A stretch of 17,922 nucleotides of DNA from Maricaulis sp963976135 (GTDB lineage: Bacteria; Pseudomonadota; Alphaproteobacteria; Caulobacterales; Maricaulaceae). Made by a program: the position numbers and the translations under genes. Numbering within the stretch: position 1 is the first letter of the stretch; every line of letters starts with the position of its first letter. Shown here piece by piece: positions 1 to 7,954 of the stretch. The stretch is from contig NZ_CAXBKN010000061.1 in assembly GCF_963976135.1 (NCBI RefSeq), forward strand, positions 1-17,922. The letters are read 5' to 3'. The notes below the pieces were generated by a model. It ran no database searches. It had not been told where the DNA came from and saw only the letters and a list, made by a program, of their open reading frames with translations.

Positions 1-1017
1 CTAGTCGCCCGCCTCCCCGGTGCCGACGCCCTCGGCGGATGCCGCTTTGGCGGGTTCCGTCTTCGCGGGCCCGGCGACGGGCGGCACTGTCGGCGACGGC
101 GCTTCAGCCGCCGCACGCTTGCGCGCATCCCAGTTGGCCACGGCCGCCGTCGGCCCGAACAGCAGAAAGGTGAAGGCGAGCTGCACGGGGATCGCCAGCC
201 AGATCAGGTCACCATAAGGATTGGTGGACATCGCCATCATCACGTCAGGGTCCTGCATCGCCGCCGGATCGGTCATCGCCAGCGTCACGATTTCCACGAG
301 GCCCGGCGAGAGCAGGATGGTAAGGCCGATCATGACCAGATAGAGCAGGATGTGCGCCCAGAGCAGCTGCATCCCCGCCCCCTTCGAGGCCTTCCAGCCA
401 CCGAGCCGGAAACGGCGATCGCGTATGGTCAGGGCCAGCCCGACCATGAGGCGGCCGCCGGCATAGACATAGAACAGCATCAGCGGCACCGAGATCAACA
501 GGCCCAGAATGAACGCCGCCGCAGCGCCCTGCGAACCGCCTGCAGAGCCGAAATTCAGGCCCAGCTGCACAGCGATGAAGGCGAGAATTCCGATCACAAT
601 CGACAGCACGATCGTGCCGAGCAACATGATTACGAGGCTGAGCAGCAGGACCAGCAGATAGACGCCGAAGGTGCGCAGCTCGTCAAAGCCCAGCTGAAGC
701 GGCAGGCGCAAGACCGGTTCATCGCGGACATAGACCCGATAGGCGCCGGCGATCATAATGCAGCTATAAATGATCGAACCACCCATCAGCAGCGCGAAAT
801 ACCCGCCATAGCTGCCGAAATCACCCTGGACCATGTCCTGCGTCGATTGCAGATAGCCGGCGAAGAACTCCATGCCGGCATCCGACTGCATCCAGGCATA
901 ATAGCCGTAACTCAACAGCGAAATCACCGCGATATAGGCCAACGCCCGTACGGGCCGCCAGAATAAGGTGCGAATGCCATAGGTCAGCGCGTCGAAGAAA
1001 CGAAAGCGTTCGGTCAT
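1..1017 (-). CDS. Polytopic membrane protein, third member of a local paralogous family
   Basis: A 338-aa inner-membrane protein of unknown function. About six hydrophobic segments are visible (near residues 24-42, 73-92, 116-150, 166-187, 218-238 and 300-325), followed by a soluble Ala/Pro/Lys-rich tail of about 35 residues. I chose the ATG at 1017 because GGGGGGA lies 5 nt upstream; a longer in-frame extension to 1104 has no such site. It shares two motifs with the proteins at 2199-3254 and 3312-4250: G-x-D-E-x-R (D112, E113, R115) at the start of a membrane segment, and W-x-x-S-K-G (W208, S211-G213) after an Arg-rich stretch. The spacing between the motifs is similar in all three, so they look like paralogues. 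It lies downstream of the CPBP protease gene with a 104-nt gap and no visible terminator, so the two may be co-transcribed. I do not recognise a named family and assign no function. Confidence 0.8.
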   Translation of the reverse strand: MTERFRFFDALTYGIRTLFWRPVRALAYIAVISLLSYGYYAWMQSDAGMEFFAGYLQSTQDMVQGDFGSYGGYFALLMGGSIIYSCIMIAGAYRVYVRDEPVLRLPLQLGFDELRTFGVYLLVLLLSLVIMLLGTIVLSIVIGILAFIAVQLGLNFGSAGGSQGAAAAFILGLLISVPLMLFYVYAGGRLMVGLALTIRDRRFRLGGWKASKGAGMQLLWAHILLYLVMIGLTILLSPGLVEIVTLAMTDPAAMQDPDVMMAMSTNPYGDLIWLAIPVQLAFTFLLFGPTAAVANWDARKRAAAEAPSPTVPPVAGPAKTEPAKAASAEGVGTGEAGD

Positions 1018-1121
1018 GATGTCCCCCCCAGGTTCAGGTCGCAGTCTGGCATATCCCGCCGGAGCGGCACAATCGCTTGTTTCAACCCGACGTCGAATTT
1101 TCATTACCGGGGCCGGTCAGC

Positions 1122-2069
1122 CTAATTTGCTGCGGTGGCAGCAGCTGCAGCGACTGGCCTGGCCTCAACCGCGAAGCTCGCGAACGTCCCACGCATCAAC
1201 AGCGCGGCAACACCCGCCACCAGCACCAGGCTCGTCACCACGCTCGCCTCGGGACCGAACACGCCGCCGGTCAGCCACCAGGCCGCATCGGGGGTGTCGG
1301 CGAGATCGACGATGACGGGTGTGACCAGCACATTCTGCCCGCTCACCGGCAGGCCAAAGCCCGACGCCAGCAGCCAGTTCCACGCCGCATGCCAGCCGCA
1401 CACGCCCCAGAGCGAGCCTTCCTTCGCCGCGTACAGGCTGAGGAAGACACCGACCAGCACGATATTGGCGAGGCCGAAGATCAGCTCCTGCGACCAGGCA
1501 ATATTGCCGGCATGGACCAGGCCGAACATGGCGGAATTGATGAGGATGGCCAGCCAGATGCCGTGACGCGAGGCGATCAGGCCCATCAGCCAGCCGCGAA
1601 AAAACAACTCCTCGGTCGAACCCTGGATGATGAAGCCGGCCAGCAGCCAGGTGACCGGAATCAGGCTGGCTATCGCCAGGCTGCCGCTCGCCTCGATCTG
1701 ATAGCCGCCGAGCAGCCAGATCACGGCGATGACACAGGCCAGAAAGCCAAGCCCCAGGCCATAGCCGCGTCCGAAGCGAACGGCGAAACCGGCATTGAAA
1801 CCCACCGATGCCAGCCCGCGGCGTTCGAAAAAGCCCGTCCAGAGCAGGAGAATAATGGCCGCCGCACCGAAGCCGGCGAACAGGATATATGCCATCCCCG
1901 TCCAGCTCATATCGGCCGGATCGGGATTGACCCAGCCGAGCAAAATGCCCGGAATTGTGCCGATGACCTGTCCGCCAATCATGAAGACGATCAGCAGCAT
2001 AATGGCCGCTACGGTCCAGGTGCGGCGATGCCCTACCTGCCGCGGTGCGTAGATTTCCCGTCCGGTCAT
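1122..2069 (-). CDS. CPBP family intramembrane glutamic/metallo-type protease
   Basis: A 315-aa multi-pass membrane protein with all three CPBP (CAAX protease/bacteriocin-processing, Abi) motifs in order: EExxxR as E153-E154-R158, FxxxH as F182-H186, and HxxxN as H227-N231. In the family these residues form the active site inside the membrane (Rce1-type peptidases); bacterial members have been tied to bacteriocin self-immunity and to processing of membrane proteins. The substrate here is unknown. The ATG at 2069 has GGGGGC a few bases upstream. The gene sits between two members of the local membrane-protein family, which makes those proteins possible partners or substrates, but this is inference from position only. 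A strong terminator-like hairpin lies just upstream (2142-2171), so the gene probably has its own promoter, which I could not place. Confidence 0.9.
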   Translation of the reverse strand: MTGREIYAPRQVGHRRTWTVAAIMLLIVFMIGGQVIGTIPGILLGWVNPDPADMSWTGMAYILFAGFGAAAIILLLWTGFFERRGLASVGFNAGFAVRFGRGYGLGLGFLACVIAVIWLLGGYQIEASGSLAIASLIPVTWLLAGFIIQGSTEELFFRGWLMGLIASRHGIWLAILINSAMFGLVHAGNIAWSQELIFGLANIVLVGVFLSLYAAKEGSLWGVCGWHAAWNWLLASGFGLPVSGQNVLVTPVIVDLADTPDAAWWLTGGVFGPEASVVTSLVLVAGVAALLMRGTFASFAVEARPVAAAAATAAN

Positions 2070-2141
2070 ATTGCCCCCGCAAATTCAGCCAGATCAGCGA
2101 TCAGCTTGCCCGCCGCAGCGGATCGCGGCAAGCGAAAGCTG

Positions 2142-2171
2142 GACGGCCCGCCGGAAATCCGGCGGGCCGTC
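2142..2171 (-). terminator. Strong intrinsic terminator-like hairpin
   Basis: A perfect 13-bp GC-rich stem (2142-2154 with 2159-2171) with a 4-nt AAAT loop, 28 nt after the stop codon of the membrane protein at 2199-3254. Read on the minus strand, the hairpin is followed by CAGCTTTCG, so the U-tract is weak. It probably ends the transcript of the upstream two-gene unit before the CPBP gene. The 10-bp core of the stem is identical to that of the terminator at 9998-10028. Confidence 0.7.
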
Positions 2172-2198
2172 TGGCGTTTCATCCGAGCCGGCTGCAGC

Positions 2199-3254
2199 CT
2201 AGCCTTCGCTGGGCGAGGCACCGGCGGGGTGGTCGGCGGTCAGGGTCGGTGAGTCGGTTTCCTCGACATCGCCGCCAGCGCGGTAGCGCACCGCATTATA
2301 GGCGCCGACACCGTGCCACATGCCTTCGAACATGATCTGCATCGCATAGCCGAGCACCAGACCGGTCGCCAGGCCAACCATGACACCGGGATTGTTCAGC
2401 ATGCCCTGCAGCATGGCGATCACTTCGTCCGGCGAGACGTCACTATGGCCCTCGGCCATCTGCGCGAACTCCATGATGACCGGCAAGAGTGCGCCCAGGA
2501 AGACCAGCTGGATGACAGTGCCCAGAATGGTCGAGAGCACGAGGATCAGACCGATCACCACCAGATAGCTCAGCGCCATGTGCCAGAAGACACCCTTGCT
2601 GGCGGTCCAGCTTTCAAAGAAGCGGATACGGCGATCGACCATCGTCAGCGCGGGAGCGGAAGCGAGGCGGATACAGAAGACGATGACGATAATGCTGATC
2701 GTCAGCACTCCGAGGAAGACGATCAGGCCGGTCGCCATCCCGCCCGCCATCGAGCCGTCACTGCCGGCAAACACACCCGCTGCCACCAGGGCGACCAGGC
2801 CCGCGGCCATGGCAATGCCGAGATAGGCGGCGATACCGACCACGATATAGAGGAGATTGACGCCCAGCAGGCGCAGTTCATCGCCGCCAAGACGGAAGGG
2901 GATGACCGCAGCGATCTCGCCGCGGGTCAAAAATCGCAGCCAGGCCGCCTGGAACATCAGCGTCGAGACAATGCCCAGCAACGCGATCAGCGGCATTGAG
3001 GCGAGGAATGGTCCAAGCAGGGTCAGGACTTCGCGCTCCATTTGCGATTCGGACAGCGTGCCGCCTGCTTCCTGTGCCACCAGATCGAACAGGCCGAGAT
3101 AGAAGGGTCCGAGCAGCGTGATCGCCAGCGCACCGAGGGCAGCGACCAGCAGCGCCTGGCACACCGCAATCCAGATCACGCCCAGCGGATTTTCGCCAAA
3201 GCGTTTGAAGAAGAAGAAGATACCGTCCCCGATATCGAAAGCCTTGCCTGTCAT
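2199..3254 (-). CDS. Polytopic membrane protein, second member of a local paralogous family
   Basis: A 351-aa integral membrane protein of unknown function with about six hydrophobic segments (near 24-48, 82-104, 131-162, 174-196, 224-250 and 290-310). It carries the family motifs G-x-D-E-x-R (D125, E126, R128) and W-x-x-S-K-G (W216, S219-G221), the second preceded by VDRRIRF, very like IRDRRFR in the protein at 1-1017. The N-terminus has a run of four phenylalanines before Lys-Arg, a likely membrane-surface helix. The start ATG at 3254 has AAAGGGG about 5 nt upstream. It lies 61 nt downstream of the first family member with no terminator between them, so the two are probably one transcript that ends at the hairpin at 2142-2171. 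The acidic C-terminus is rich in Thr/Ser/Glu. I do not recognise a characterised homologue. Confidence 0.85.
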   Translation of the reverse strand: MTGKAFDIGDGIFFFFKRFGENPLGVIWIAVCQALLVAALGALAITLLGPFYLGLFDLVAQEAGGTLSESQMEREVLTLLGPFLASMPLIALLGIVSTLMFQAAWLRFLTRGEIAAVIPFRLGGDELRLLGVNLLYIVVGIAAYLGIAMAAGLVALVAAGVFAGSDGSMAGGMATGLIVFLGVLTISIIVIVFCIRLASAPALTMVDRRIRFFESWTASKGVFWHMALSYLVVIGLILVLSTILGTVIQLVFLGALLPVIMEFAQMAEGHSDVSPDEVIAMLQGMLNNPGVMVGLATGLVLGYAMQIMFEGMWHGVGAYNAVRYRAGGDVEETDSPTLTADHPAGASPSEG

Positions 3255-3311
3255 ATCGATCCCCTTTCACAGCCTGTGCTGCTCTATCAGTTGATCATGA
3301 CGGATTGGCTA

Positions 3312-4250
3312 TCAAATTCCAGAGGGATGCTGGCCGGCACCGTCCCCCGCCGCCGCAGCGGCCGTGCGGTTGCGGTAGATATAGGCATAAAGGCCTGAGA
3401 AAACCGGCACATTGATGAAGGCCATCAAGCCGTTCCAGCGCAGATATTCCTCCGCGGCGGCCAGGGCCGGCGCATTGATCTGCTCACTGCCGACGGGGAC
3501 GGGCAGGTAGAGCGGCCGGGAGCCGAGGATGGCGCAAATCAGCTCATACAGGCCCACTTCCAGCGCCAGCAATGGCAGACCGGTCAGGAGCAGGGCTGCA
3601 GCGATGCGCATGGCATTGCCGCCGCTCAGCGACCAGGCGCTGAGCACCATGATCTTGCGATTGGCGATCGTCGCTGGCAGCGCCAGCGCCAGACGCGCGG
3701 ACAGCCAGACCAGAAGCGCGGCCGCCGCCAGTCCGGCCACGCCCGCAACGGCCCAGTCAGCGGCGCCGAGATAAGCCATGGCATCGACGAGTTCGAGCCC
3801 TTCCGCTTCCGGATCAATCCCGGCGCGGCTCATCGCGCCGGCGGCAATCGAGCCCAGCACCACGGCCCAGAACATGAAGGCCATGATGAAAACCAGCAGG
3901 GTCAGGGCCGCAACCAGCAGGCTGACGATGAAGATGCGCCCCTCATCAGCCCCGGCCTTGAGCGAATGCCAGCCGCTGTAATCGCCCAGCACCGCCATCC
4001 GCAGACAGGCCGCCGACAGCGCCAGGCTGGCAATCACCGTCACCAGCGAGAGCAGGAACATCCCCATCGCCAGCAGCGGATTGGCGGTCGCGCCGCCGAG
4101 CGACTGCATCAGCACCAGCTGCGCGGCATAGGCCAGCATATAGGGTGCCGCCGCGACCGCGGCGCGGCGCCAATGCGAGATCGCGAAGGCATAGCCGGCC
4201 ATGACGCTGCGCAGGATCGGGACGGACGTCGTGGTGGGTGTCGGGTTCAT
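3312..4250 (-). CDS. Polytopic membrane protein, first member of a local paralogous family
   Basis: A 312-aa membrane protein of unknown function, the most divergent of the three local paralogues. It keeps G-x-D-E-x-R (D102, E103, R105) and an altered second motif, W206-x-x-S209-G-G, after ANRKIM instead of DRRIRF. Four to six membrane segments are visible (about 32-50, 60-85, 108-138, 166-192, 214-238, 290-305). The ORF is open upstream to 4319, but the ATG at 4250 is preferred: GGAG sits 6 nt before it, and the extension is polar and unlike the other two proteins, which start close to the first hydrophobic segment. It heads a probable unit with the gene at 2199-3254. Its promoter is not obvious; the preceding TonB-domain gene ends 90 nt upstream on the same strand. 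Confidence 0.8.
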   Translation of the reverse strand: MNPTPTTTSVPILRSVMAGYAFAISHWRRAAVAAAPYMLAYAAQLVLMQSLGGATANPLLAMGMFLLSLVTVIASLALSAACLRMAVLGDYSGWHSLKAGADEGRIFIVSLLVAALTLLVFIMAFMFWAVVLGSIAAGAMSRAGIDPEAEGLELVDAMAYLGAADWAVAGVAGLAAAALLVWLSARLALALPATIANRKIMVLSAWSLSGGNAMRIAAALLLTGLPLLALEVGLYELICAILGSRPLYLPVPVGSEQINAPALAAAEEYLRWNGLMAFINVPVFSGLYAYIYRNRTAAAAAGDGAGQHPSGI

Positions 4251-4267
4251 GCCAGGCTCCGCAGACA

Positions 4268-4290
4268 GGGGGGTTGCGTTCAACGCCCCC
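4268..4290 (-). other. Imperfect hairpin between two genes, possible weak terminator or attenuator
   Basis: GGGGG (4268-4272) pairs with CCCCC (4286-4290), and GTTG (4273-4276) with CAAC (4281-4284), with one bulged base and a 4-nt loop. It lies after the TonB-domain gene and 17 nt before the start codon of the next gene on the same strand. There is no U-tract, so termination is uncertain; it may instead shape the leader of the downstream mRNA. Confidence 0.3.
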
Positions 4291-4340
4291 GATCTGGACG
4301 CGACGGGCCGCGAAGGCAAGTTCCGCGCTGCATCAATGAC

Positions 4341-5528
4341 TCAATCCGTCTCCGCGGCTTGTTGCAGGCGGCAGGCCCGCACACTGGGCAGGTCGCACAT
4401 GGTGAACTGGAACTCGATCAGCTTGCCCTCACGGCGAACCACTTGCCCATCGATCATCGCCGGCTCATAGCGCCAACGCTCCACCGCGCGCAACGCCGCC
4501 TCTTCGAATATGCCACCGGGCGCCGCGGCAATGACCTCGGCGGCATCGGTGCGGCCTTCGGCTGTGACGGCGTAGCGAAGCAGCACGATCCCGTCCAGGT
4601 CATGCTGGGCCGCAGCGACTGGATAATCCGGTGCGCGGCGCTGGTTGGGGACGGCATCGACATCATACATTGCAGCATCAGCCGCCTCATGGTCCCAGAT
4701 ATCGGTGAAGCCGGTGCCCGGAAAGTCAGAGGCGGCAATCTGCGCATCGACCGCGGCGAGTTCCGCTTCGTCGCCGTCAGCACGGGCCAGATCGACCCAG
4801 AAGGAAGTCGTGCGAACATTGCTCTCCTGGTCCGCTGCATCCGTCATCGCATAGATCGCCCGGGCCATGTGAAAATCGAGGATTGAGCCGATCCGGTCAT
4901 CCTCGAAGAAGCGTCCCACGCCGGACAGATAATAGGCATTGGCGTAAACGAGATCATAGGGCCGCCCGGCCTCCTTGAAGGCGGTCACGGCCAACGGCGC
5001 GTGTTCGGCCATCGCATTGAGCCGCCCCAATTGCCCGCTGGTCGAAGCGACCATGTAGTGAATATCCCCGCTCAGACCGGGGTCGATCGGCGGCTGGCTG
5101 GTTGCGGCGGCTCGCGACGCCCGCACCGAGCACTGCCGTGCATCGCGCAGCTCGCCCGTCGCGAAGGCCGACAAGGAGGCCCGATACCAGCGCTCGGCCC
5201 GCTCGGATTCCGGGGCCCGCAAGCGGTCAGAGATTTCCGCGGCATTGCGCCAGGCCGGGTAAGCCTGCGCCGGCGCACCAAGATTGAGCGCGAGATTGCC
5301 GTAATTTTCCGCCAGGATGCCGACCAATTCAGAATCGATCCTCTCGGAGCGTGCTGCTTGCCAAGCCGTCTCGGCGGCCTCACTGGCGGCCGCATAGTCC
5401 TGCGCGGTCATTGCATTTTCATAGGCCAGATAAGCCCGCGCCACGCTGTCCGGCAGCGGCTCGTCCTGGGCGATGGCCCCGGTCGTGATTGCCAGCAAAA
5501 GCGTTAGAACAACTGTAAAATGCGCCAT
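4341..5528 (-). CDS. Exported protein with C-terminal TonB domain
   Basis: A 395-aa protein with a Sec signal peptide (hydrophobic residues 5-17, likely cleavage after A18-I-A20). A middle helical region of about 280 residues rich in Ala and Glu resembles TPR-like repeats. The C-terminal domain (about 300-385) has the TonB pattern: RAPDYPVAA, then G-x-V-L-L-R-Y-x-V, G-R-T-D-A, a Phe-x-x-A-A-L-x-A-V-x-x-W-R-Y-x-P segment. It lacks the N-terminal membrane anchor and proline-rich linker of true TonB, so it is probably periplasmic and uses the domain for protein contact rather than energy coupling. The ATG at 5528 has GGGGGAG 7 nt upstream; an in-frame TTG precedes it directly and is less likely. 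It is transcribed divergently from trmFO and has a recognisable promoter at 5551-5580. Confidence 0.85.
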   Translation of the reverse strand: MAHFTVVLTLLLAITTGAIAQDEPLPDSVARAYLAYENAMTAQDYAAASEAAETAWQAARSERIDSELVGILAENYGNLALNLGAPAQAYPAWRNAAEISDRLRAPESERAERWYRASLSAFATGELRDARQCSVRASRAAATSQPPIDPGLSGDIHYMVASTSGQLGRLNAMAEHAPLAVTAFKEAGRPYDLVYANAYYLSGVGRFFEDDRIGSILDFHMARAIYAMTDAADQESNVRTTSFWVDLARADGDEAELAAVDAQIAASDFPGTGFTDIWDHEAADAAMYDVDAVPNQRRAPDYPVAAAQHDLDGIVLLRYAVTAEGRTDAAEVIAAAPGGIFEEAALRAVERWRYEPAMIDGQVVRREGKLIEFQFTMCDLPSVRACRLQQAAETD

Positions 5529-5550
5529 CAAATAACTCCCCCATCACGCG

Positions 5551-5580
5551 ATCATTCACCGCCCGGCCGGTGACTGTCAA
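5551..5580 (-). promoter_or_regulatory. Predicted sigma-70-type promoter for the TonB-domain gene
   Basis: On the minus strand TTGACA (5575-5580, a perfect -35) is followed after 18 nt by AATGAT (5551-5556, 4 of 6 bases of TATAAT). The predicted start site near 5544 leaves a short leader that contains the GGGGGAG ribosome binding site of the gene starting at 5528. Confidence 0.55.
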
Positions 5581-5601
5581 CGCCCCACTGCCCCCAAATG
5601 C

Positions 5602-5630
5602 TTGACTTGCCCGCCCCCCGGCTCGATATG
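5602..5630 (+). promoter_or_regulatory. Predicted promoter giving a leaderless trmFO mRNA
   Basis: TTGACT (5602-5607), 17 nt, then GATATG (5625-5630). With standard geometry the +1 position is 5637, the A of the preferred trmFO start codon. The -35 is strong, the -10 is weak by E. coli standards but has the GATAT core often seen in alphaproteobacterial promoters. No ribosome binding site precedes any candidate start, which fits a leaderless transcript. Confidence 0.5.
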
Positions 5631-5636
5631 CCGCGC

Positions 5637-7022
5637 ATGACCCAAACCTCCCCAAGACCTGTTCACATCATCGGCGGCGGCATGGCCGGCTCCGAGGCTG
5701 CCTGGCAACTCGTCTCCCAGGGCGTGCCGGTGATCCTGCACGAGATGCGCGGCGTGAAGGAAACCGAGGCCCACAAGACCGACGGGCTGGCCGAGCTGGT
5801 CTGTTCCAACTCCTTCCGCTCGGATGATGCCCAGACCAATGCGGTCGGGCTGTTGCACGAGGAAATGCGGCGCTGCAATTCGATCATCCTGGCCGAGGGC
5901 GATAATCACCGCCTGCCGGCCGGCGGCGCCCTCGCCGTCGATCGCGATGCCTTCTCGGCTGCCGTCACCAAACGCCTGACCGAGCATCCACTCGTGACGA
6001 TCTCGCGAGAAGAGATCACCGGTCTGCCGCCGGAAGACTGGGACAGCGTCATCATCGCCACCGGGCCGCTGACCTCGGAGAGCCTGTCGGCCGCCATCCT
6101 CAAGGAGACCGGCGAGGACGAGCTGGCCTTTTTCGATGCCATCGCCCCGGTGATCCATCGCGACAGCGTCAATATGGACAAGGCCTGGTTCCAGTCGCGC
6201 TATGACAAGGGCGAGACGCTGGCCGACCAGACCGCCTATCTCAATTGCCCGATGGACAAGGACCAGTATGACGCCTTCATCGACGCGCTGATCGCCGGCG
6301 AGAAGACCGAGTTCAAGGAGTGGGAAGGCACGCCCTATTTCGAAGGCTGTCTGCCGATCGAGGTGATGGCCGAACGCGGCCGCGAGACCCTGCGGCACGG
6401 GCCGATGAAACCGGTCGGGCTGACCAATCCGCACAATCCCACCGTCAAGGCCTATGCCATCGTGCAATTGCGCCAGGACAATGCGCTGGGCACGCTGTTC
6501 AACATGGTCGGTTTCCAGACCAAGCTGAAATACGGCGTCCAGACCGAGATTTTCCGCCTCATCCCCGGCCTGGAAGAGGCGCAATTTGCCCGCCTCGGCG
6601 GCATTCACCGCAACACCTTCCTCAATTCGCCGCGGCTGCTGGATGATCAGCTGCGCCTTAAATCACAGCCGCGCCTGCGCTTTGCCGGGCAGTTGATCGG
6701 CGTTGAGGGCTATGTCGAAAGCGCCTCGATGGGGCTTCTCGCCGGACGCTATGCGGCTGCCGAACGCCTCGGCAAGACGCTGGCCCCGCCGCCCGAGACG
6801 ACGGCGATGGGCGCACTGATCCGTCATGTCACCGGCGGCCATCTCGACGCCGGCAAGGGCAGTTTTCAGCCGATGAATGTCAATTTCGGCCTCTTCCCGC
6901 CCATCACCCAGCCCACCCAGGACGCCGAGGGCAATCGCATCCGCGGCAAGGCCAAGACCCCGGCGCGCAAGACGGCGATGTCGCAGCGGGCGCTGGATGA
7001 TCTGGCGGCCTGGCTGGGTTAG
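5637..7022 (+). CDS. trmFO: tRNA U54 C5-methyltransferase TrmFO (folate- and FAD-dependent)
   Basis: A 461-aa flavoprotein that makes 5-methyluridine at position 54 of the tRNA T-loop, taking the one-carbon unit from 5,10-methylenetetrahydrofolate and electrons from NAD(P)H. Seen: the FAD-binding GGGMAGSEAAW motif (residues 13-23), HEMR after strand 2, the LVCSNSFRSDD block with C56 (aligning with catalytic C53 of the Bacillus enzyme) and FEGCLPIEVM with C238 (aligning with C226). It is conserved to the C-terminus (PMNVNFGLFPP). In-frame ATGs also exist at 5598 and 5628. I prefer 5637 because homologues begin just before the FAD motif and because a promoter at 5602-5630 puts the transcription start exactly there; the 5598 start would lie upstream of that promoter. 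The stop overlaps the stop of the convergent gene by 4 nt. Confidence 0.95.
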   Translation: MTQTSPRPVHIIGGGMAGSEAAWQLVSQGVPVILHEMRGVKETEAHKTDGLAELVCSNSFRSDDAQTNAVGLLHEEMRRCNSIILAEGDNHRLPAGGALAVDRDAFSAAVTKRLTEHPLVTISREEITGLPPEDWDSVIIATGPLTSESLSAAILKETGEDELAFFDAIAPVIHRDSVNMDKAWFQSRYDKGETLADQTAYLNCPMDKDQYDAFIDALIAGEKTEFKEWEGTPYFEGCLPIEVMAERGRETLRHGPMKPVGLTNPHNPTVKAYAIVQLRQDNALGTLFNMVGFQTKLKYGVQTEIFRLIPGLEEAQFARLGGIHRNTFLNSPRLLDDQLRLKSQPRLRFAGQLIGVEGYVESASMGLLAGRYAAAERLGKTLAPPPETTAMGALIRHVTGGHLDAGKGSFQPMNVNFGLFPPITQPTQDAEGNRIRGKAKTPARKTAMSQRALDDLAAWLG

Positions 7023-7834
7023 CGTCCCGTCAGCGACAGCCAGCTGAGCCGCGCCTGCCGCGCCAGCAGGGCACGCTCGGGCGGGACTTCGAACGGGTTT
7101 TTCGGCAGGCTTTTCAGATAGCCTGGTGTCAGCACGGCATAGCCGGCCGCGGGCACCGCCTCGACCGGCAGCGCACCAGCGGCCTTGAAGCCGCGCGCCG
7201 CGTCTTCCGCGATCGCGCGCACGGGCTGGATCGCGGCTTTTGCCCTGTCGGAGCCGAGGCCCTGGGCGAACATGGCCGGGGTGCCGCCCAATTCCGTGAG
7301 ATAATCGCCGGCGACCGGGGCGCGGCCGATGCGGGCGCGCCAGGCGAAGGCGCGCATCAGGCCCGTCAGGCCCCAGGCCCGGCCGGCATCGATGATCTGC
7401 TGCGCCGGCAGTTCGCCCTCGGTCAGGATCAGGGCCAGGCGGATCAGCCGCACCGAGGTGCGGTCGACATAATCCATCAGCGCATCGAGATCAGCATGCG
7501 GCGCGGCGCTGACATCGTCGAAGCGGGCATCGATGAGGTCGAGCAATTCGGCCTGCGGCAGATGATCCGTCAGCGGTGCCAGCGCCTCGGTGACAATATG
7601 GCGACGGATTTTCGGTGTCCCGGCATAGAGATCCGTGATGGCATCACGCCACCAGGTCAGCTTCATCTCGCCGATCAGGCTCTCCGATGTCGCATCGGCG
7701 ATGCGCGCAATCTCGTGATTGAAGGCGTAAAGGGCGAACAGGCGCGCGCGCGCCTCCGGGCTAGCAAACAGCGCTGCCAGACGCCGGTCCGGGTCGGCTT
7801 GCTGCAAGATATCCGATAAATCCTCAGCGCTCAT
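7019..7834 (-). CDS. Squalene/phytoene-synthase-fold protein, NDUFAF6-like, lacking catalytic aspartates
   Basis: A 271-aa all-helical protein of the squalene/phytoene synthase superfamily. The segment where true enzymes have the first Asp-rich motif (DxxxD after a conserved YxFCR) reads YAFNHEIARIADATSE (residues 36-51), and the second Asp-rich region is replaced by WGLTGLMRAFAWRAR. Both Mg-diphosphate-binding motifs are therefore gone or weakened, so prenyl condensation is unlikely. This fits the branch that includes the mitochondrial complex I assembly factor NDUFAF6; a role in complex I biogenesis is inference from the family. The start at 7834 has a textbook GGAGGAG 3 nt upstream. It is divergent from sodB and ends tail to tail with trmFO. 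Confidence 0.8.
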   Translation of the reverse strand: MSAEDLSDILQQADPDRRLAALFASPEARARLFALYAFNHEIARIADATSESLIGEMKLTWWRDAITDLYAGTPKIRRHIVTEALAPLTDHLPQAELLDLIDARFDDVSAAPHADLDALMDYVDRTSVRLIRLALILTEGELPAQQIIDAGRAWGLTGLMRAFAWRARIGRAPVAGDYLTELGGTPAMFAQGLGSDRAKAAIQPVRAIAEDAARGFKAAGALPVEAVPAAGYAVLTPGYLKSLPKNPFEVPPERALLARQARLSWLSLTGR

Positions 7835-7954
7835 GCGCTCCTCCGGTGGACATTGGCGGCCAGAGGCCCATATGCAGTCATATCATTGTGCGCCGAATCC
7901 GCCCGCACCCCGTGCACCTGTTTTGTCACACTCGAAATCGATGGAGATATACTC

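Noticed and set aside
1077..2252. A 391-codon plus-strand frame opposite the CPBP gene
   Set aside because: Antisense to a gene with all three CPBP motifs; Gln/His/Asp-rich composition typical of the complement of membrane-protein codons.
5577..6608. A 343-codon minus-strand frame inside trmFO
   Set aside because: Antisense to conserved catalytic regions of TrmFO with no ribosome binding site or motif of its own.
7923..7951. TTGTCA-N17-GATATA as the sodB promoter
   Set aside because: Standard geometry would put the transcription start at 7958, after the sodB start codon, and the -10 would overlap the ribosome binding site region.
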